Origin: Anaerohalosphaeraceae bacterium
GTDB lineage: Bacteria; Planctomycetota; Phycisphaerae; Sedimentisphaerales; Anaerohalosphaeraceae
NCBI GenBank assembly: GCA_035378985.1
Contig: DAOSUR010000001.1
Span: 1-64,000 of the forward strand
Reading direction: 5' to 3'
DNA length: 64,000 nucleotides
The position numbers were made by a program, and so were the translations under genes. The notes beneath the pieces were generated by a model, which made no database searches, was not told where the DNA came from, and saw only the letters and a program-made list of their open reading frames with translations. How positions within the stretch are numbered: position 1 is the first letter of the stretch; each line of letters begins with the position of its first letter. Below, piece by piece: positions 26,370-33,972 of this stretch.

Positions 26370-27947
26370 ATGGAACTTTCCAATATCCAGCTGAATCGTC
26401 TGTTTACGCTCCTCGGAGCTTTGCGGGATGAAGTCATTACCCAGGAAGAGTTCGAGGAATTAAGCACTCTTTTAAAAAATTATCCGCAGGCACAAGAGCT
26501 TTACATTGACTACGTCTATTTGTGCACCGACTTGTGCAACCTGCAGGCCGCAATTCGCCATACACCGGTCTTGGCCTCGCCGCTGTCCTGCGGAGATGAA
26601 GAACCGAACGATTCCGGTGCGCCTCTGACTCTCGAATTCCTTCAGATTTTAGGGGATTATGAAAAAGAAGTCGAGGCCGTCGAACTGCCGCCCGTGGAGA
26701 TGCCGTCTCCGCAGGTCCCGCGTCCTGCAATTGCCGCCAAATCCAGACCGCAGGTATCCAAGCTGTCCTTGTTCGCTCTCTTCGCTTCGATGGCAGCCCT
26801 TTTGATGATTCTGATTTATCCGCTGGTTTTCCCAGCCCCCCAGTCGGGTGTGGCTTCCGTCAGCGACACCCTCGGTGCCGCCTGGTCGTCCCGCGAACCC
26901 CTCGAAAAAGGCACTCGTCTGTCGGCCGGAGCCGCTCCGGTTCAGCTGATCAAAGGACTAGTCAAGATTCAAACCGACAACGGTGTGCATCTGGTCATTG
27001 AAGCTCCTGCGGAATTCCGCTTCGTGAACTCCGATGAGCTCTCGATGACCTACGGACGGGTTTTTGTCAATATTCGACAGGCCCCCAACGGATTTGCCGT
27101 ACAGACCCAAAAATCCAAAATTATCGATATGGGCACTCAGTTCGGAGTCTATACCGACATGCGGGGGGATATTGAACTGCACGTCTTTGAGGGCAAAACC
27201 GTTCTGATTGCCGGATTGAGCAACAAAACCAAACAAGTCCTGGATGTGATTGCCGGCCAGGCCAAACGCTTCGGAGAATCCGGCACCGAAGTGCAGTCCA
27301 TCCGGCTCAGTGAGCAGTTCTTCGCCAGGGATATCCAGTCCCAGAACAACCTCATCTGGCGTCAGGAAAAACAAATCGACCTGGCGGATATTGTGGGCGG
27401 CGGCACCGGATTAGGCACCGGCCAAAAAGAAACCGGCATCAATCCGTCCAACCGCCCGGCGGATGTCCCCGGTGAAATGCGAGACCGCCGCAGCGGCAAT
27501 GCATATAACAAAGTCCCCGGCAATCCGTATATCGACGGCGTTTTCGTGCCGAACGGAACCAGCCCGCAGGTGGTCAGCTCCGCCGGCCATCTTTTCCGTG
27601 AATGCCCGGTCACCAGCGGGTACTTCTTCGCCGACATCCTTCATTCTCCCGCAGAGAAGCTGCTGCAAAACAGCCAAAAAAATTCCGCTTCTCTGCAGCT
27701 CGGTTCGGTCGATTACAATAACCCGGAAAAAACGTTCCTGTGCATGCACGCCAACAGCGGCATTACCTTTGACCTGAATGCCATTCGAAGCCGCCTGCAA
27801 ACGCCGATTCGGCGATTCACAGCCCAGGCGGGTTTGCTGGACTTTGCCCCCCGCATTTGGACGCCGGCTATGCGGAATGCTGGGTCCTGGTGGACGGCCG
27901 AGTCCGTCATCACGCTGCTTTGGCCGCCGGCCGGACCGAAAATATAG
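26370..27947 (+). CDS. FecR-like anti-sigma protein, C-terminus altered by a frameshift
   Basis: The annotated frame gives 525 residues. Residues 1-70 form a helical cytoplasmic domain (LFTLLGALRDEVITQEEFEEL) that probably binds the sigma factor. One transmembrane segment lies at about 143-168, a FecR domain at about 180-300 (PAEFRFVNSDELSMTYGRVFVN and IDMGTQFGVYTD), and an NPCBM-type sugar-binding domain starts near 450 (FLCMHANSGITFDLNAI). After LLDFAP near 27,850 the frame turns into unrelated residues and stops. The true NPCBM continuation lies one frame over. Restoring one C in the C6 run at 27847-27852 would join them into a protein of about 571 residues. The periplasmic lectin-like part may sense a polysaccharide. 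Confidence 0.8.
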   Translation: MELSNIQLNRLFTLLGALRDEVITQEEFEELSTLLKNYPQAQELYIDYVYLCTDLCNLQAAIRHTPVLASPLSCGDEEPNDSGAPLTLEFLQILGDYEKEVEAVELPPVEMPSPQVPRPAIAAKSRPQVSKLSLFALFASMAALLMILIYPLVFPAPQSGVASVSDTLGAAWSSREPLEKGTRLSAGAAPVQLIKGLVKIQTDNGVHLVIEAPAEFRFVNSDELSMTYGRVFVNIRQAPNGFAVQTQKSKIIDMGTQFGVYTDMRGDIELHVFEGKTVLIAGLSNKTKQVLDVIAGQAKRFGESGTEVQSIRLSEQFFARDIQSQNNLIWRQEKQIDLADIVGGGTGLGTGQKETGINPSNRPADVPGEMRDRRSGNAYNKVPGNPYIDGVFVPNGTSPQVVSSAGHLFRECPVTSGYFFADILHSPAEKLLQNSQKNSASLQLGSVDYNNPEKTFLCMHANSGITFDLNAIRSRLQTPIRRFTAQAGLLDFAPRIWTPAMRNAGSWWTAESVITLLWPPAGPKI

Positions 27948-28084
27948 AAATCGAACTGTCAGAAACTGACCGTTTCCTGACTCTGATTGCCACCGACGGC
28001 GGCAGCCGCGATCCTGAACTGGACCGCAATGCCATCGGATATGACTGGTGCATCTTCGGACAACCCAAACTGATTCTGGAGTAA
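27851..28084 (+). pseudogene. Out-of-frame C-terminal NPCBM segment of the FecR-like gene
   Basis: This frame encodes about 77 residues that complete the NPCBM domain begun in the FecR-like gene: LDAGYAECWVLVDGR, then HHAALAAGRTENIEIELS, LTLIATDGG, RNAIGYDWCIFGQPKLIL. It has no ribosome binding site and begins in mid-domain, so it is not an independent gene. The junction is the C6 run at 27847-27852. Sequencing error, mutation, slippage and phase variation all remain possible. Confidence 0.75.
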
Positions 28085-28094
28085 ACGCATCCCT

Positions 28095-28853
28095 ATGAAA
28101 AAGGCCTTTACACTCATCGAACTGCTTGTCGTGATTGCCATTATCGCTCTGCTGCTGAGCATTGTGATGCCCTCCCTGAAAATGGCCAAGGAGCATGCCG
28201 GACGGCTGGCCTGTGCCGACCACCTGAAAATTATCGGTCAGGTGCTTCACCTCTATACGCAGGCGAACACTGACTCCCTGCCGGAGGCGTACTACACGGA
28301 AACGCGAACAGGCGGAGCGGCGACCTACTTCATTTTCAATGTGGACCCGACCAAGCCGCCGCAGACCCGCATCACCGGTACCTTCAACCTGGCTCCCCTG
28401 TGGACCCGCGGGTATATCGATGATGGAGCCGTTTTCTACTGCCCGAGCAATAAACGGACGGCCTTCAGTTATGAGGCCTATCTGGGGCCGCAGGACTGGC
28501 CTTCCGTGGACCCGGCGTATGTCAACCCGAGCAATCCCAACTCGGTCCGAATCAGCTTTTCGTATCTGCCGCAGTCTTCGCAGCGGAAAATGACTGTCGG
28601 CACCAAACAATTCCCCGCCGTAGCCAAGAAGCTTTCCCAGACGCACCCCAGCCGCTCTATCTGCCTGGATGTGCTCCAGGCCCGCGAACGGATGTCTCAT
28701 CGGCGGGGAGGATATGCCGGAGCCAACCTGCTTTACTCAGACGCCAGCGTAAAATTCCGCCAAAACCCCCAAGTGCTGGATCAGCAGGTGTACGGTTCCG
28801 ACCCGATGCAGGACCCGGAATTGTGGAGAACCATTGTACAGGGACTGGAATAA
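28095..28853 (+). CDS. Type II secretion / type IV pilin-like prepilin protein
   Basis: The 252-residue protein begins MKKAFTLIELLVVIAIIALL, the prepilin N-methylation and cleavage motif with Glu5 of the mature form, followed by a hydrophobic helix. The globular part has a Planctomycete pseudopilin layout ending in a display-like loop (HRRGGYAGANLLYSDASVKF), a relative of the H-x9-D-G group. Its assembly partners are not in the window. It starts 10 bases after the out-of-frame end of the FecR-like gene. Such singletons are common beside secreted enzyme genes in this phylum; whether it forms a fibre or serves export is not known. Confidence 0.88.
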   Translation: MKKAFTLIELLVVIAIIALLLSIVMPSLKMAKEHAGRLACADHLKIIGQVLHLYTQANTDSLPEAYYTETRTGGAATYFIFNVDPTKPPQTRITGTFNLAPLWTRGYIDDGAVFYCPSNKRTAFSYEAYLGPQDWPSVDPAYVNPSNPNSVRISFSYLPQSSQRKMTVGTKQFPAVAKKLSQTHPSRSICLDVLQARERMSHRRGGYAGANLLYSDASVKFRQNPQVLDQQVYGSDPMQDPELWRTIVQGLE

Positions 28854-28920
28854 AGAAAAGCGTAAATAGGGATGGGTAAGTAAATTTCATCTTATTAACT
28901 TTATTGTGGAGGATTTGGTT

Positions 28921-30954
28921 ATGAAAGCAGGTATTGTATGGGTCGCAATTATCTTGTGCATGTTCGGCCTCGCTGCCCGCGCAGCCGTGGTCGTCACGAC
29001 CGAGGTTGGTCAGGGAGCCGATACCTATCTGACCAATGACAGCCAGCAAGGTCCGACGGTTAACGTCGCCGGGGAGGAGCGAATCCGTGCCTTCCGTCAG
29101 CTGGCAAATACTCGCTCTAAAACCGGTTTCATCCGCTTCGATTTAAGCGGCATTGACGGCGACCTCGAGGGCGCCTTTATTACCTTTGACGCCACCTATG
29201 TAAAAGGCGGCGAGAAATCCGTCACGGTCTATGGACTGGTTGACGGGCCGATGGATGTCTGGAACGAAAGCACCATCACTTACAACACGGCCCCCTGCAT
29301 GGTCCCCAATCCGCCGACAACGCTTGGGAATTACCAGTTTGTCGCCAACGCAACGACCCAGCTGGGCACGTTAACCACACCGGCTGCGCCGGCAGACCCA
29401 ATCACATATCCCATCACCTTCTCTTCGAATCCGACAGCCCTGCCTTTGAAGGATTTCCTCTCCAAAGACACCAACGGCCTGGTTACCCTGATTTTTATCG
29501 GGGGCGACAATGAAGTGGAAGTCGCTTCCAAAGAACACGCCACGTTCAATCCGCCGATGCTCACTTTCCCAAATGCCTATGCGGTCAGACGGGCGTCCAG
29601 TCCTGTGCCGGCCAATAATGCCAAAATAATAATCAGCGACTATCAAACCCTCAGCTGGACCAATCCGGAACCGAACCTTCCGCAGGGAATCATCACCTGC
29701 GATGTGTACTTCGGCGAAACAGAGCCCAACGCCCTGCTGCCGAACTACGGCCTGACCCTGCTGGCCTCCGGCGTCACAGGCAATTCCGTTCCGATGCCGC
29801 AGCTGGTACCCTATAAGACCTATTACTGGGTCGTGAACACCAATGACACCAGCCGCCAGCCGTCCTATGTTCAGGGAAAGGTGTGGACCTTCAACACCAA
29901 CAACAGCGCCCCGGTTGTCAACGCCGGTGCGGACCAGTTTGTCTGGCTGACTCGAACGATTGTAGATACCACAACAGAGTCTGACACCTATCTTCGGGAC
30001 GCCACCGTTTACGGCGGGCTTGAATATATGGACGTCCGAGGCGGCAGTGTGGATCATGCCAGCTATTTGCGGTTTAATCTTTCCGAACTGGCCGCTCTGG
30101 GTCCGGGAACGGTCAAAGACGTAACCTTAACCCTCCGAAAAGTGGCCGGAACCCGGAACGATATAATCAATAATGCACGGTTCTCTCTGCACGGGCTCAA
30201 CAATGTACCCGGCAATACACCTCAGAACTGGAGTGAAGCAACCCTGACGGAAAACGGCGCCGTTGCAGCCGGCCAGGAATGGAATGGTGCTGTTCCGATG
30301 ACCACGGCTATCACGAACGGCTGGATCACTGACCTGGATGACAATGTGCCGGGCATTTCGGAGGTTATCGCCAGCGACGTGATTACCATTACCGGTCCGG
30401 CCCTGGAAGCATTCATTCAAAGTCGAGTTCAGAATGGCGGGCTGGTTACCTTCATTATTGGCTGCGAAGACTCCAATGACCGCGGGTATGGAATTGCAAC
30501 AAAAGAGAATTCGAACCCTGCCTACCGTCCCCGTCTGCAGCTGACCTACCTGCTGGAAGGGGCGACCGGAAACGGTGATGCCGTGGTGACCCTGGTCGGA
30601 ACCGTGACGGATGACGGTCTCCCCGGTGGTCCGGTCACCGTTCAGTGGACGCAGGTCAGCGGCCCTGAAAACTCGGCTCCGGTCGTAATTGACCCCGATG
30701 ATCAGCTGGAAACCACGGTTACACTGGCATTCGCCGGCTGGTATGAATTTCAGCTGGAAGCCAGCGACGGAGAGCTGAACAGCACCGACAATGTCCGCGT
30801 CTATGTCGGCATCAATCCCTGCGATGCAGCCCACCAAGTCCCCGGCTATACGCGGCTGCTCTCTGATTTGAACGATGACTGCTTCGTGAACCTCAAAGAC
30901 GTGGCGTTTTTCGCTTCTCAGTGGCTGGACTGCACAAGTTTGGTTTGTCCCTAA
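28921..30954 (+). CDS. Secreted double-DNRLRE (CBM96-like) protein with PKD-like and dockerin-like end
   Basis: The 677-residue protein has a signal peptide (1-22, AARAA). The first DNRLRE domain (about 23-220) opens with VTTEVGQGADTYLTNDSQQGP and contains FIRFDLSGIDG. A connecting FN3-like segment spans about 225-335. A second DNRLRE domain spans about 345-550 (SYLRFNLSELAALGPG), a PKD-like domain about 555-640, and a single dockerin-like motif sits at the end (SDLNDDCFVNLKDVAFFASQW). DNRLRE modules bind polysaccharides in several secreted enzymes; no catalytic domain is present, so binding or structure is the likely job. The ATG with GTGGAGGA upstream is the start. Confidence 0.85.
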   Translation: MKAGIVWVAIILCMFGLAARAAVVVTTEVGQGADTYLTNDSQQGPTVNVAGEERIRAFRQLANTRSKTGFIRFDLSGIDGDLEGAFITFDATYVKGGEKSVTVYGLVDGPMDVWNESTITYNTAPCMVPNPPTTLGNYQFVANATTQLGTLTTPAAPADPITYPITFSSNPTALPLKDFLSKDTNGLVTLIFIGGDNEVEVASKEHATFNPPMLTFPNAYAVRRASSPVPANNAKIIISDYQTLSWTNPEPNLPQGIITCDVYFGETEPNALLPNYGLTLLASGVTGNSVPMPQLVPYKTYYWVVNTNDTSRQPSYVQGKVWTFNTNNSAPVVNAGADQFVWLTRTIVDTTTESDTYLRDATVYGGLEYMDVRGGSVDHASYLRFNLSELAALGPGTVKDVTLTLRKVAGTRNDIINNARFSLHGLNNVPGNTPQNWSEATLTENGAVAAGQEWNGAVPMTTAITNGWITDLDDNVPGISEVIASDVITITGPALEAFIQSRVQNGGLVTFIIGCEDSNDRGYGIATKENSNPAYRPRLQLTYLLEGATGNGDAVVTLVGTVTDDGLPGGPVTVQWTQVSGPENSAPVVIDPDDQLETTVTLAFAGWYEFQLEASDGELNSTDNVRVYVGINPCDAAHQVPGYTRLLSDLNDDCFVNLKDVAFFASQWLDCTSLVCP

Positions 30955-30978
30955 TTGATAACGAATGAACTACTGTCT

Positions 30979-31005
30979 CCGGGCGGGTCACCCTGACCCG
31001 CTCGG
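30979..31005 (+). terminator. Intercistronic hairpin between two DNRLRE genes
   Basis: Arms at 30979-30990 and 30994-31005 form a 12-base G/C-rich stem with one G-T pair around a CCC loop. No U-run follows, so RNA stabilisation, processing or partial attenuation is more likely than full termination. Confidence 0.45.
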
Positions 31006-31035
31006 ATTATTAACATCTATTAGGAGGATTTAGTC

Positions 31036-33024
31036 ATGAAAAGGTTCAAGATGTGCGGAGGACTCATCCTGTTGGCTGCACTGGGATTGACAGCTCGCGC
31101 AGAGGTCATCCGGACAACCGCCTTCGGCCGCGGAGCGGACACATACCTGACCAATGACAGTCAGCAGGGGCCGAACACCAATACGGGTACAGAAGTTCGT
31201 ATGCGGGCCTGGCGGCAGCTGGCCAACACCCGCTGCAAAATCGGCTACATCCGTTTCGACATCGAGGGGGTTGCCGGTGATTTCAGCAATTCTACGCTGA
31301 CGCTGCACTATACGTATATGAAGGGCTCACAAAGCACCATTACGGTGTACGGGGTGAAGGACGGACCGGATGATTTCTGGATTGAAAGCGGGACCGGCGG
31401 CATCACATATAATACCGCTCCGGGCCTTCTTGCCACCACACTCGGAAATTATTCAATCGACACCAACAAGGCCGTTCAGCTGGGAACTTTTATCAGCCCG
31501 GGTGTTCAAACCCTGCCGTTTTCCGTAACAACCAACCCGTCCACTCTGAATTTGTCCTCTTTCCTGGCATCCGACACAAACGGTCTGGTCACGTTCTTCT
31601 TCATCGGTCCGGATGACGAAGACGAAATCGCCACGAAAGAACGCACGGACGGAACGCCGCCTCCCTCGCTGAATATGCCCAACGCTTCTTTGGGCAAGGC
31701 CATCAATCCCAATCCGGATCATGATTCCTATGTCAACCGTTTCTCACTGACCCAGCTGCAGTGGGAGCTTCTGCCGGGAGTGGGCAAATGCGATGTTTAT
31801 TTCGGAACAGATCCGAATACGGCCACAATGAGCAAGCTGACCTTTGCGCCGGCTGTAACATCCGTGAACATCAATTCCTTCGCCGGCTACAGCGTTCCGC
31901 TGGCGGAGAGAAGTTATTACTGGCGAGTGGACTGCTACGATACCCATCCGACGGACCCGAACAAATTTGTCGGACCGTTCTGGAAATTCACCGCCACCGC
32001 CGCCCCGATCTTTGTGAGCATCTCTCCGGCTTATCAGGCCAAGTTTGTCGGCGAAACGGCGGACGTCATCACGGCCAGCTTTTCCAGCGGCTCCTCGATG
32101 ACATACACCTGGTACAGAAGTGCCGACAACGCCACCAACACCGCGGCAGATGACGTAGTCGTAGGAACAAATTCGAACACCCTTGCCCTCGGAACTCTCG
32201 CCAAGAGCCATGCCGGCTGGTATTACTGCGTGGCCTCCGGTACGGGCGGTCAGACAGCCAGCAGCACCGTTCGGGTTTCCATCAAGCAGCAGATTGCCTA
32301 TTACACCTTTGACGGGAATGCGAATGATTCCTCCGGCAACAACCTGCACGGAACCCTCATGGGTGAACCGACGTTTGCCGCCGGCATCTTCGGACAGGCC
32401 CTGTTGTTTGACGGCATCGATGATTATGTCCAGCTGCCCGCCGGCTTTGATGACTTCTCGCCGGGCATCACCATCTCCGTCTGGGCCAGACCCGCTGCTG
32501 TGACCAACTGGGCCCGGTTTGTGGACCTGGGCAACGGCGCCGCCAGCGACAACATCTATCTGAGCCGAAACAGCACCTCGACAAACCTGACATACAGCCA
32601 CTATCGGGCCGCTATCAGCGCCGGGGCTGTGACCGCCGCAGGCGCACTGAACCTGAATGAATGGCAGATGTATGCAGCCGTGATGGATTCGAGTGGGAAT
32701 GTGACCCTGTACCGCAACGGCATACCGGTGCAGACAGGTGCCATTCCCCAGATGCCGAATATTCTTGTCCGCAACAACAACTACATCGGCGAAAGCAACT
32801 GGGCGGATGACGCGTTCTACAGCGGCCTGATGGATGATGTCCAGATTTGGAACTATCCGCTGACGGCCGACCAGATTGCCGACATGTATGCCGCCGGCGC
32901 CGGCAGCTTCTGCCGGTTCCGTCCGCAGCTGGACTACAGCGGCAACTGCCGTGTGGACCTGGCTGACCTGGCTGTCTTCGCTCAAAGCTGGCTCCAGTGC
33001 GGTATCCATCCGGACTGCCAGTAA
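31036..33024 (+). CDS. Secreted DNRLRE, Ig-like and LamG protein with a dockerin-like end
   Basis: The 662-residue protein has a signal peptide (1-21, LTARA). The DNRLRE domain (about 22-220) repeats the opening of its neighbours (GRGADTYLTNDSQQGP). An FN3-like segment lies at about 230-325, an Ig-like domain at about 330-410 (FVSISPAYQAKFVGETADV, then AGWYYCVASG), and a concanavalin-like LamG domain at about 415-605 (AYYTFDGNANDSSGNNLHG, then VTLYRNG). A single dockerin-like motif ends it (DYSGNCRVDLADLAVFAQSW). It is a paralogue of the preceding gene with exchanged middle modules. TAGGAGGA upstream sets the ATG. Confidence 0.85.
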   Translation: MKRFKMCGGLILLAALGLTARAEVIRTTAFGRGADTYLTNDSQQGPNTNTGTEVRMRAWRQLANTRCKIGYIRFDIEGVAGDFSNSTLTLHYTYMKGSQSTITVYGVKDGPDDFWIESGTGGITYNTAPGLLATTLGNYSIDTNKAVQLGTFISPGVQTLPFSVTTNPSTLNLSSFLASDTNGLVTFFFIGPDDEDEIATKERTDGTPPPSLNMPNASLGKAINPNPDHDSYVNRFSLTQLQWELLPGVGKCDVYFGTDPNTATMSKLTFAPAVTSVNINSFAGYSVPLAERSYYWRVDCYDTHPTDPNKFVGPFWKFTATAAPIFVSISPAYQAKFVGETADVITASFSSGSSMTYTWYRSADNATNTAADDVVVGTNSNTLALGTLAKSHAGWYYCVASGTGGQTASSTVRVSIKQQIAYYTFDGNANDSSGNNLHGTLMGEPTFAAGIFGQALLFDGIDDYVQLPAGFDDFSPGITISVWARPAAVTNWARFVDLGNGAASDNIYLSRNSTSTNLTYSHYRAAISAGAVTAAGALNLNEWQMYAAVMDSSGNVTLYRNGIPVQTGAIPQMPNILVRNNNYIGESNWADDAFYSGLMDDVQIWNYPLTADQIADMYAAGAGSFCRFRPQLDYSGNCRVDLADLAVFAQSWLQCGIHPDCQ

Positions 33025-33033
33025 GAAAAGATT

Positions 33034-33072
33034 TCTTCTCAGGGCAGGTCTTTCCGGCCTGCCCTGAGAAGA
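33034..33072 (+). terminator. Strong hairpin after the second DNRLRE gene
   Basis: Fifteen-base perfect arms (33034-33048 and 33058-33072, containing CTCAGGGCAGG) enclose a 9-nt loop 10 bases after the stop codon. The following bases are only moderately T-rich, so it may attenuate rather than end transcription before the PEP-CTERM gene. Confidence 0.55.
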
Positions 33073-33144
33073 TTTGTGTGTGGAGTGTGTGAAAGAAAAA
33101 CCGTTCGGAATACAAAAAAACGAAAACTTTTTTGGAGGTTGGTT

Positions 33145-33894
33145 ATGGAAAGGAAAATCTTTTATCTGCTCTTAATGCTTTTGTTTTTTGTGCCCTCTTC
33201 TCGGGCTCTGGTCATTACCACAGAATACGGCAACGGAGCCGATGCGTATATCGGCAATGACAGCCAGGTAAGTTCTACTTCAACAGCCGGGACAGCTGCA
33301 ACGGAACTTCGCTCCCGCTACAACGGCGGCGGTTCCCGGTTCCAGTGCACCTATCTTCGCTTTGACCTGAGTGAAATGACAAACGAAACATTTGTCGGCG
33401 CCGTCCTGCAGCTGCAAGCCACATACATCAAAAGCTCAACCGGACGCCGACTGGATGTCTACGGTCTGACTGACGAGACGCTGGACAGCTGGACAGAATC
33501 GACCCTCTGCTATCAGAACGCCCCCGGAATGCTTCAGCCGTCGCAGGGCTGGAACACCGGGTATTATCTGATTGATGAAACCAAGCTGGTCTGGCTCGGC
33601 TTCCTGAACACCCCCGGAACCGGTGGGCAAACCCCCACGTATCCCATCACGTTCAGTTCCAACACCAACGATTTGGGAACCGCATTCAGCAATTTCCTGG
33701 CTTCGGACACCAACAAACTGGTCACTTTGGTGATTATCAACTCGACCGGCACCTCTTCGATCAACTGTGAAGACCGCTTCGCCTCCAAAGAACATGCAAC
33801 CTTCACAGCACCGGCACTGGTTCTTGTACCGGAACCGGCAACACTGGCATTGGTAGGTTTGGGCGGTTTGATTACACTTCGGCGACGCGGATAA
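33145..33894 (+). CDS. Secreted DNRLRE protein with a PEP-CTERM sorting signal
   Basis: The 249-residue protein has a signal peptide (1-22, PSSRA) and one DNRLRE domain (about 23-215) opening with ITTEYGNGADAYIGNDSQ, clearly related to the two genes before it. The tail reads VPEPATLALVGLGGLITLRRRG: the P-E-P motif, a hydrophobic helix and a terminal Arg cluster, which is the exosortase-recognised PEP-CTERM signal. It should therefore be transported across the inner membrane and processed or anchored, while its two paralogues end in dockerin-like motifs. No exosortase gene lies in the window. The ATG at 33145 with TTGGAGGT upstream is the start. Confidence 0.88.
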   Translation: MERKIFYLLLMLLFFVPSSRALVITTEYGNGADAYIGNDSQVSSTSTAGTAATELRSRYNGGGSRFQCTYLRFDLSEMTNETFVGAVLQLQATYIKSSTGRRLDVYGLTDETLDSWTESTLCYQNAPGMLQPSQGWNTGYYLIDETKLVWLGFLNTPGTGGQTPTYPITFSSNTNDLGTAFSNFLASDTNKLVTLVIINSTGTSSINCEDRFASKEHATFTAPALVLVPEPATLALVGLGGLITLRRRG

Positions 33895-33910
33895 CCCACC
33901 CGCGTGCAGA

Positions 33911-33953
33911 AAAAAGGGGAACCCGTCGAGAAACGGATTCCCCTTTTCTTTTT
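33911..33953. terminator. Bidirectional intrinsic terminator
   Basis: Arms 33912-33926 and 33933-33947 pair over 15 bases with one mismatch and a 6-nt loop. T-rich tracts follow on the plus strand, and a U-run follows on the minus strand. It sits between the converging PEP-CTERM gene and GH97 gene and can serve both. Confidence 0.85.
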
Positions 33954-33972
33954 AAAGTAGTTTGCAAAGAAC

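Noticed and set aside
27411..28700. 429-codon minus-strand ORF across FecR and the pseudopilin
   Set aside because: It spans two well-supported plus-strand genes and has no recognisable domain.
31744..33009. 421-codon minus-strand ORF opposite the LamG/DNRLRE gene
   Set aside because: Shadow of a recognisable multi-domain protein.
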